Assembly: GCA_017441965.1 (NCBI GenBank) | Contig: JAFSBF010000102.1 | Coordinates: forward strand, 1-11,798 | Length of the DNA stretch: 11,798 nt | Direction of reading: 5' to 3' | Source of the DNA: Clostridia bacterium | GTDB taxonomy: Bacteria; Bacillota; Clostridia; UMGS1883 | In this document: positions 6,537 through 11,798 of the stretch, piece after piece | Position numbering within the stretch: position 1 is the first letter of the stretch | Layout: each line of letters begins with the position of its first letter | The notes under the pieces: generated by a model | What the model was told of the DNA's origin: nothing | What the model saw: the letters and a program-made list of their open reading frames with translations, nothing else | Databases searched by the model: none | Position numbers and translations under genes: made by a program

Positions 6537-6956
6537 ATGAAAAAGGACGTTTACATATCAATAAAAGGCTCCCAGAGTTATGATGGGGAAAAAGACGGTA
6601 TGGAAATGACCACGGCAGGTAAATTTTATGACAAGGACGGAAAGTATTATATAAGCTATGCCGAGGGCGAGCTTACAGGACTTGAAAAGTGCAACACTAC
6701 ACTTAAAGTATCACCTGACGGTGTTGTGACGATGATGCGTCACGGTCATACAAACACCCATATGATTTTTGAAAAAGGGATACGCCATATAGGACATTAT
6801 GAAACCCCGTACGGAGATTTTACCATAAGTGTTACGGCAAACAATGTGGATGTATCGCTTGATGAAAACGGCGGAAATATTGATATTGATTATATAATGG
6901 ACATAAATAATGTCGCTTGCTCACACAACGGAATTTCACTTCGTGTGCAGGCATAA
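6537..6956 (+). CDS. DUF1934 family protein (YwiB-type, calycin-like)
   Basis: A 139-residue protein with the DUF1934 pattern: an opening KKDVYISIKGSQ, a central YYISYAEGELTGLEKCNTTLKV, then TMMRHGHTNTHMIFEKG, the PYGDFTISV strand and a final IDYIMDIN strand. It looks like an all-beta, lipocalin-like barrel with no signal peptide, so probably cytoplasmic. The biochemical role is unknown for the family. In Bacillus subtilis the family member ywiB sits directly upstream of argS, and the same order is kept here, which supports the assignment and hints at a link with argS. It starts 3 bases after murI; its GGAGG (6521-6525) lies inside murI, which suggests translational coupling. Confidence 0.85.
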   Translation: MKKDVYISIKGSQSYDGEKDGMEMTTAGKFYDKDGKYYISYAEGELTGLEKCNTTLKVSPDGVVTMMRHGHTNTHMIFEKGIRHIGHYETPYGDFTISVTANNVDVSLDENGGNIDIDYIMDINNVACSHNGISLRVQA

Positions 6957-6985
6957 TGCAAAAGATAAAAAGAAATTAACAAGAT

Positions 6986-7017
6986 TGCGGCACACAGGCT
7001 GATTTTGCTATGCCGTA
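6986..7017 (+). other. Weak hairpin in the argS leader
   Basis: TGCGGCA (6986-6992) pairs with TGCCGTA (7011-7017), including one G-T pair, across an 18-base loop and ends just before the argS ribosome-binding site at 7019. The 78-base gap has no T-box consensus and no clear promoter. The hairpin may be incidental. Confidence 0.25.
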
Positions 7018-7034
7018 CAAAGGAGAGAAACTTA

Positions 7035-8714
7035 ATGGCAAATACGCTTTTAATGACGAAAACACAGATATACGATGCGGCATATAACGCTGCAAAGAAA
7101 GCATATCCTGAAATAGAAATCCCCGAATTTACAATAGAAACTCCCAAGGATAAGGGACACGGTGATTATGCTGTGAATATTGCAATGCTTCTTGCACGCA
7201 GTGCAAAATCTGCACCAAGGGCAATTGCAGAAAAAATTGTGGAAAACCTTAGTGCCGAGGATTTAAGTGCCGAAAAGATAGAGATTGCCGGTCCGGGATT
7301 TATAAACTTCTATCTTAACAAAAGATATCTTTATAACGTACTTGCCGAAATTGAAGAGGAACAGGAAAAATACGGAAATATAGATATAGCAAACGGAAAA
7401 AAGGTTGTTGTTGAATTTGTCAGTGCAAACCCTACAGGCCCGATGCATATGGGTAATGCAAGGGGTGGCGCACTCGGTGATACGCTCAGCAATGTGCTTA
7501 GTGCCGCAGGCTGGGATGTGACAAAGGAATTTTATATAAATGATGCAGGGGCACAGATTGATAAGTTCGGCAGAAGCCTTGATGCAAGATATATACAGCT
7601 TTTAAAGGGTGAGGATGCGGTAGAATTTCCCGAGGACGGTTATCAGGGCGATGATATCCGTGTGCATGCACAAAATTATATTGATAAGTATGGTGACGCA
7701 CTTTTAGAAAAAGAAGAGCAGGAGAGGAAGGATGCACTTGTAGCATATGCACTGCCTCTTAAAATTGCGGCACTTCAGGAAACTCTTACAAAATACGGCA
7801 TTAATTATGATGTGTGGTTTTATGAGAGTACTCTCCATAACGGAGGAAGCGTTAAGGAGACCCTTGAAAAGCTTAAAAACAGTAATATTACCTATGAAAA
7901 AGACGGTGCACTCTGGATAAAGTCAACTGAGTTTGGCTCTGAAAAGGATGATGTTCTTGTAAGGGCTAACGGTATTCCGACATACTTTGCGGCAGATATT
8001 GCATATCACCGTAATAAGCTTGAGGAAAGAGGCTTTGACCTTGCCATAAATATATGGGGTGCAGACCATCACGGTCACATTGCACGAATGAAAGGCGCAA
8101 TGGAGGCTGTTGGCATCAGCGGAGAAAAGCTTGACGTTCTTGTAATTCAGCTTGTTCGTCTTATGCGTAACGGTGAAATTGCCCGTATGAGTAAGCGTAC
8201 AGGAAAAATGATTACACTTGCAGATTTGATAGATGAAATCGGTGTTGATGCGGCAAGATTTTTCTTTAATATGCGTGCAGCAGGAAGTCATATGGACTTT
8301 GACCTTGATTTGGCAGTAAGTCAGACTAACGAAAATCCTGTATTCTATGTGCAGTATGCCCACGCAAGAATTTGTTCCATCATTCGTCTTCTTTCTGAAA
8401 GCGGTGTATCTGTACCAAAGTTTGATGAAACAGACTGCAGCCTTCTTAAAAAGGACGAGGAAATAGAGCTTTTAGAGGTTCTTGCAAAGCTTCCCGAAGA
8501 AATCAGGGCAAGTGCGCAAAGCTTTGACCCGAGCAATCTGACGCATTATCTCATTGATGTTGCATCACACTTCCATTCATTCTATAATGCGTGCAGAGTG
8601 CGTGATGAGGAAGAAAATCTGATGCGTGCACGTCTTAAGCTTATAGACTCTGCAAGAATAGTTATTAAAAACGTACTTGACATACTGGGTGTAAGCGCTC
8701 CCGAAAAAATGTAA
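7035..8714 (+). CDS. argS: Arginyl-tRNA synthetase
   Basis: Class I aminoacyl-tRNA synthetase that charges tRNA-Arg in the cytoplasm. The 559-residue length is typical. In order: an ArgRS N-terminal tRNA-contacting domain (about 1-110, with KGHGDYAVNIAM), the catalytic core with VVEFVSANPTGPMHMGNARG (125-144), holding the HIGH-type HMGN at 138-141, YINDAGAQIDKFG (167-179), WGADHHGHI (341-349), the MSKR loop equivalent (385-388, followed by TGKM), and the DALR anticodon-binding domain (about 435-559, from YVQYAHARICSI). ATG 7035 is set by AAAGGAGAG at 7019-7027; an ATG at 7005 would add 10 residues overlapping the leader hairpin. Upstream is the DUF1934 gene, a conserved pairing. Confidence 0.97.
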   Translation: MANTLLMTKTQIYDAAYNAAKKAYPEIEIPEFTIETPKDKGHGDYAVNIAMLLARSAKSAPRAIAEKIVENLSAEDLSAEKIEIAGPGFINFYLNKRYLYNVLAEIEEEQEKYGNIDIANGKKVVVEFVSANPTGPMHMGNARGGALGDTLSNVLSAAGWDVTKEFYINDAGAQIDKFGRSLDARYIQLLKGEDAVEFPEDGYQGDDIRVHAQNYIDKYGDALLEKEEQERKDALVAYALPLKIAALQETLTKYGINYDVWFYESTLHNGGSVKETLEKLKNSNITYEKDGALWIKSTEFGSEKDDVLVRANGIPTYFAADIAYHRNKLEERGFDLAINIWGADHHGHIARMKGAMEAVGISGEKLDVLVIQLVRLMRNGEIARMSKRTGKMITLADLIDEIGVDAARFFFNMRAAGSHMDFDLDLAVSQTNENPVFYVQYAHARICSIIRLLSESGVSVPKFDETDCSLLKKDEEIELLEVLAKLPEEIRASAQSFDPSNLTHYLIDVASHFHSFYNACRVRDEEENLMRARLKLIDSARIVIKNVLDILGVSAPEKM

Positions 8715-8747
8715 TGGAATTGCTTCTCCCGGAGAAAGGATTTTACA

Positions 8748-10196
8748 ATGAAAAGGAATAAAATAACCGCTCTTTTAATGGCGGCGGTAATGCTTTTTTC
8801 CACTGCGGCATATGCGGCAGATGGCGTAAATACACAGGAGGAGCAGGCGATAGCGTATTCTGACAATATGCTCAAAAATATGGTCAGGGTATATGCGCAC
8901 AATATTGCCGATAATTACTACTACGGAATAAATGATGAGGAGCTTCTTTTCTCCATCATATGTAAGACGATTGAGGAGAAGAAGTTTAATATAAACAGCG
9001 CAATCAAGGCTATGATAGAAACGCTTGATGATGAATATGCCCAATTTTACACTGCACAGGAATATCAGGAGCTGACAACGGACATTGCGGGCGAATTTTC
9101 AGGAATAGGTGTTACAATAACACAGAATGAAAATGGCATTGTGGTGCTTTCTGTAATGGACGGCTCACCTGCAATAAAGGCAGGCGTTATGAAGGGCGAT
9201 TATATAATCGCTGTAAACGGACAGTCAGTTGAAGGTATGGAAATCGCAAGCGTGAAAAACCTTATTGTAGGAGAAAGCGGCAGTGAGGTTAATGTTACTG
9301 TAAGGCGTGGTGAGGAGGAAATAGTCCTTACCTGTGTACGTGGCGCAGTAAAAATGACATATACCGAGACGAAAATGCTGACAGATGATATTGCTTATTT
9401 AAAGCTTATACAGTTTTCAAAAACTGCGGCGGAAGAGGTCAGAAGCTATGTAAAGGATATTCAGGGCAAGGGCGTTAAAAAGCTTGTTTTTGATTTAAGG
9501 GATAACCCGGGCGGAGACCTTGACACTGCACTTGAAATTGCAAACATTTTCATCAGTATGGGCAGAATAGGTGAGCTCAGGTATAAGGATTCGAGCAAAA
9601 ATAAATACCTTTATTCTGAAAATCGCAATGCACCAAGACTTAAGATAGCGGTGCTTGTAAACGAGAACAGTGCTTCTGCAAGTGAGCTTTTGTCAATGGC
9701 TTTTCAGGGCAGAGGCGCAGGAAAGCTTGTCGGCACAAAAACCTTTGGTAAGGGCAGTATGCAGATTCTTTCAAGGGCGGCAACGGGCGTTGGAATGAAA
9801 TATACTGTGGGTGAATTCTATACTGCGAAAGGGCAGAGAGTTCACACCGTTGGAATTACTCCCGATATTGTAGTCGAAAACGAATATGTTCCCGTTGACG
9901 AGGAGAGCTTTGCCAAAATTGATTTTGACAGAATTGAGGAGGGCGCACAAGGCGGAGATATGACACTGGCGCTTGAACAGCGTCTCACGGCACTCGGCTA
10001 TTTTGAAGGTACACCTGACGAAACCTTTGACGAAGAAACAAAGGATGCCGTGATAAGCTTTCAGGCGGTGCTCGGCTATGAAGCAAGCGGTATTCCGGGA
10101 TTTTATGAATATCTGTATCTTAACGACTACACCTATGATTTTGATATTGTAGTTGATAAGCAGCTTGATGCAGCAATTGAGTATTTAAAGAAGTAA
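8748..10196 (+). CDS. S41 carboxy-terminal processing protease with PDZ and peptidoglycan-binding domains
   Basis: An exported serine protease of the CtpA/CtpB type, 482 residues. A Sec signal peptide (1-23, ending AYA|AD) is followed by a helical N-terminal region with LDDEYAQFYT (about 93-102), a PDZ domain (about 110-195, GIGVTITQNENGIVV and GDYIIAVNGQSV), and the S41 core (about 205-375). The catalytic dyad can be placed: Ser310 in NSASASEL, Lys335 in KTFGKGSMQ, with Gln339 the likely assisting residue; the 25-residue Ser-Lys spacing matches CtpB. The segment 405-445 (LALEQRLTALGYFEGTPDETFDEETKDAVISFQ) is a peptidoglycan_binding_1 repeat, and a short helix DKQLDAAIEYLKK closes the protein. 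It probably trims wall or envelope proteins; the target is unknown. GAAAGGA (8734-8740) precedes the start. The gene begins 33 bases after argS. Confidence 0.93.
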   Translation: MKRNKITALLMAAVMLFSTAAYAADGVNTQEEQAIAYSDNMLKNMVRVYAHNIADNYYYGINDEELLFSIICKTIEEKKFNINSAIKAMIETLDDEYAQFYTAQEYQELTTDIAGEFSGIGVTITQNENGIVVLSVMDGSPAIKAGVMKGDYIIAVNGQSVEGMEIASVKNLIVGESGSEVNVTVRRGEEEIVLTCVRGAVKMTYTETKMLTDDIAYLKLIQFSKTAAEEVRSYVKDIQGKGVKKLVFDLRDNPGGDLDTALEIANIFISMGRIGELRYKDSSKNKYLYSENRNAPRLKIAVLVNENSASASELLSMAFQGRGAGKLVGTKTFGKGSMQILSRAATGVGMKYTVGEFYTAKGQRVHTVGITPDIVVENEYVPVDEESFAKIDFDRIEEGAQGGDMTLALEQRLTALGYFEGTPDETFDEETKDAVISFQAVLGYEASGIPGFYEYLYLNDYTYDFDIVVDKQLDAAIEYLKK

Positions 10197-10228
10197 AAAA
10201 ATAAAATTTCAAAAAAGAGGTGAGAAGA

Positions 10229-10822
10229 GTGAAGTTTGAGCTTTTAAAATATAATAAAATTAAAGTTATAATAGAAGAAGGGGATTTTGCAAAATGGGGC
10301 ATAAGTGCCGATGAAATGGTAAAAAATTCACCCCATACAAGGGAAATCTTTTTTGAGCTTCTAAGAGAGGCAGAAAAGGAAACGGGGTTTTCGTGCAATA
10401 ATGCACGCCTTGTTGTAGAAACTGCCGTTCAGGCGAATAAGAGCGAGCTTACACTCTTTGTCACCAAGGTTGATAACGAGGAAGAACGGGCGCTTTTTGA
10501 TAAAATATCAAAGGCAGAAAAGCTTCAGGGCGAAAAGAAAGAAAAAAAGGAAGAAAAGAAAGCTGCGCCAAGCACAATGGTAGAGCTTGAAAGCTTTGAA
10601 GACGTTATAAAAATGTGCTATGCAATGCGTGAATGCTTCTGGGGGTCGCTGTATTCATACCGTGATAAGTATTATATGGTGATGCTTCCCCATTACATAC
10701 CCCGTGCATCGGAGTTTGGCGCTGTTTGCGGCGAAAAATACCGCACTATCATAGAGGAACACGCAAAGGTTATAATTAAAAACACAGCATTTTTAACTGT
10801 GCGTAATAAATTTGAAGAATAA
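10229..10822 (+). CDS. mecA: MecA-type adaptor protein
   Basis: A 197-residue protein with the two-lobed MecA layout. The N-terminal lobe (about 1-92) reads IKVIIEEGDFAKWGISADEM ... FFELLREAEKETGF, the usual substrate-recognition half. A highly charged linker (about 93-117, rich in Lys and Glu) follows, and the C-terminal lobe (about 118-197) contains FEDVIKMCYAM and SLYSYRDKYYMVM, the half that docks on ClpC. In Bacillus, MecA presents ComK and other proteins to ClpCP; the targets here are unknown. The C-terminal lobe is more diverged than the first, so ClpC docking is inferred. GTG 10229 is preferred as start because GAGGTGA (10217-10223) sits 5 bases before it and MKFELL matches family starts; a GTG at 10220 overlaps that site. 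The gene lies 32 bases after the S41 protease gene. Confidence 0.82.
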   Translation: MKFELLKYNKIKVIIEEGDFAKWGISADEMVKNSPHTREIFFELLREAEKETGFSCNNARLVVETAVQANKSELTLFVTKVDNEEERALFDKISKAEKLQGEKKEKKEEKKAAPSTMVELESFEDVIKMCYAMRECFWGSLYSYRDKYYMVMLPHYIPRASEFGAVCGEKYRTIIEEHAKVIIKNTAFLTVRNKFEE

Positions 10823-10837
10823 AAGAGGAGTGGTAAT

Positions 10838-11122
10838 ATGGCAGAAACAAAAGATATTTTTACCTATAAAGGAAAGCCCATGGTACGCAGGGGAGATACG
10901 ATATATTACGGTGACCTTAACGAAAAATATATTATTATCTTCACTATAAAGTCAAAGAAAAAGGTGGGTGACCTTGAGGTTGCCGACAGTGTAACCATAG
11001 ACCTTTGCACAAACAGGGGTGCAGGAAAGGAAAAGGTTATTAAAAAGGCTAACAGAGAAAGCCTTTATGAGGCAATTGACATTGCTGAATTCTGGCTTGA
11101 GGATGCAATTGAAAACGGTTAA
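10838..11122 (+). CDS. Conserved-looking small protein of unknown function
   Basis: A 94-residue protein with no signal peptide or membrane segment. The N-terminal half looks beta-rich (IFTYKGKPMVRRGDTIYYGDL, then YIIIFTIKSKKKVGDLEVADSVTIDLC) and the C-terminal half is a charged helix (GKEKVIKKANRESLYEAIDIAEFWLEDAIENG). Codon use and a very good ribosome-binding site (GAGGAG 10825-10830, 7 bases before ATG) argue it is a real gene. I recall similar small proteins in related Clostridia, but no function. It begins 15 bases after mecA and ends 21 bases before pncB, so co-expression with mecA is likely. No enzyme or nucleic-acid-binding motif was recognised. Confidence 0.8.
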   Translation: MAETKDIFTYKGKPMVRRGDTIYYGDLNEKYIIIFTIKSKKKVGDLEVADSVTIDLCTNRGAGKEKVIKKANRESLYEAIDIAEFWLEDAIENG

Positions 11123-11143
11123 ACTAAGGAAGAAGGAATTTAA

Positions 11144-11798
11144 ATGTTGACACAGCAAAATTTTACTATGCTTGCTGATTTTTATGAGTTTACAATGGCA
11201 AACGGCTATTTTATCAATAATACAGGCGATAAGATATGCTATTTTGATTTGTATTTCCGTACAGTACCCGATAATGGCGGTTTTGCCATTATGGCAGGCA
11301 CACAGCAGGTTGTGGAATACCTTTCAAATTTAAAGTTTGAGGATAATGATATTGAGTATTTAAGGAGTAAAAACCTCTTTGATGAAAAATTCCTTGAATA
11401 TCTTAAAAACTTTAAGTTTTGTTGCGACGTATGGGCAGTGCCCGAGGGAACGCCCGTATTCCCCGGTGAACCGCTTGTTATAGTAAGAGGTCCTGCTATT
11501 CAGGCTCAAATGGTGGAAACGATGCTTCTTTTGCTTGTAAACCATCAGACACTTATTGCCACAAAGGCAAACAGAATTGTACGTGCGGCTCAGGGAAGGG
11601 CTGTAATGGAGTTTGGCTCAAGACGTGCGCACGGCACTAACAGTGCAGTTTTAGGCGCAAGGGCGGCATATATTGCAGGATGTGTTGGTACAGCCTGCAC
11701 ATTAAGTGATGAAATGTATGGTATACCTGCCCTCGGAACAATGGCACACAGCTGGGTGCAGATGTTCCCGACAGAGTATGAGGCATTCAAGGCGTATG
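11144..11798 (+). CDS. pncB: Nicotinate phosphoribosyltransferase, N-terminal part
   Basis: Open to the end of the window; 218 codons are present of a protein usually about 340-490 residues long. The enzyme joins nicotinate to PRPP, with ATP hydrolysis, to make nicotinate mononucleotide in the Preiss-Handler NAD salvage route. Motifs are MLADFYEFTMANGYF (9-23), YFRTVPDNGGFAIMAG (37-52), the GRAVMEFGSRRAHG phosphate/substrate region (151-164), and GTMAHSW (199-204) with His202 in the position of the histidine conserved in the family. Two possible ribosome-binding words, AAGGAAG (11126-11132) and AAGGAA (11133-11138), precede the ATG. Downstream sequence would decide whether it is the shorter or longer family type. 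Confidence 0.93.
   Translation, partial: MLTQQNFTMLADFYEFTMANGYFINNTGDKICYFDLYFRTVPDNGGFAIMAGTQQVVEYLSNLKFEDNDIEYLRSKNLFDEKFLEYLKNFKFCCDVWAVPEGTPVFPGEPLVIVRGPAIQAQMVETMLLLLVNHQTLIATKANRIVRAAQGRAVMEFGSRRAHGTNSAVLGARAAYIAGCVGTACTLSDEMYGIPALGTMAHSWVQMFPTEYEAFKAY

Noticed and set aside
6957-7034. T-box riboswitch upstream of argS
   Set aside because: The gap is only 78 bases, has no GGGTGG-type T-box consensus and no terminator/antiterminator pair.
7923-8363. Minus-strand open frame of 146 codons inside argS
   Set aside because: It lies wholly opposite conserved argS coding sequence, is low-quality in composition and has no ribosome-binding support; the same holds for all other minus-strand frames in the window.
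8677-8682. Perfect TTGACA near the end of argS as a -35 for the S41 protease gene
   Set aside because: No acceptable -10 box at 15-19 bases; the nearest TGTAAT is 27 bases away and the word is inside conserved argS coding sequence.
8724-8736. Hairpin sequestering the S41 protease ribosome-binding site
   Set aside because: TTCTC/GAGAA is only five pairs with a 3-base loop and leaves most of GAAAGGA free; too weak to claim.

Overview
The window looks like an ordinary housekeeping stretch of a moderately AT-rich Gram-positive chromosome. A member of the Clostridia is most likely, possibly an uncultured gut Oscillospirales-type organism. The reasons are strong AAAGGAG/GAGGTGA ribosome-binding sites before almost every gene, a pgk-tpiA-gpmI glycolytic cluster, a DUF1934 (YwiB-type) gene next to argS as in Bacillus, a MecA-type adaptor, and a CtpA/CtpB-type S41 protease with a peptidoglycan-binding tail. 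All supported genes lie on the + strand. The taxonomic call is inference from gene content and order.

Layout. Positions 1-993 hold the C-terminal half of an EF-G-like GTPase of the EF-G2/FusA2 type, followed by a hairpin terminator. A regulatory-looking gap of about 210 bases (994-1202) carries several inverted repeats and a run of TTGCGC/GCGCAA words. Then comes a small lipoprotein with two PepSY domains (1203-1781) and a clear intrinsic terminator. A good vegetative-type promoter (about 1882-1909) starts the main unit: pgk (1988-3169), tpiA (3333-4079), gpmI (4178-5698), murI (5730-6533), a DUF1934 gene (6537-6956), argS (7035-8714), an S41 carboxy-terminal processing protease (8748-10196), a mecA-like adaptor gene (10229-10822), a 94-residue unknown protein (10838-11122), and the first 218 codons of nicotinate phosphoribosyltransferase (11144 to the window end).

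How the genes relate. pgk, tpiA and gpmI are three steps of lower glycolysis; gap and eno are not in the window. murI supplies D-glutamate for peptidoglycan and argS charges tRNA-Arg. The S41 protease is exported and probably acts at the cell wall, MecA is probably a ClpC-type proteolysis adaptor, and pncB feeds NAD salvage. Gaps downstream of gpmI are 3 to 78 bases and no further convincing promoter was seen, so much of the region may be co-transcribed. A strong hairpin with a displaced U-run after tpiA may partly separate pgk-tpiA from the rest.

The least ordinary piece is a 100-base patch of 7-base tandem repeats (3214-3312) wedged between pgk and tpiA. It looks like a dispersed repeat and also creates a false upstream start for tpiA. 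I found no sign of a defence system, CRISPR array, transposase, prophage, tRNA or rRNA, and no clear evidence of an undescribed multi-gene system.
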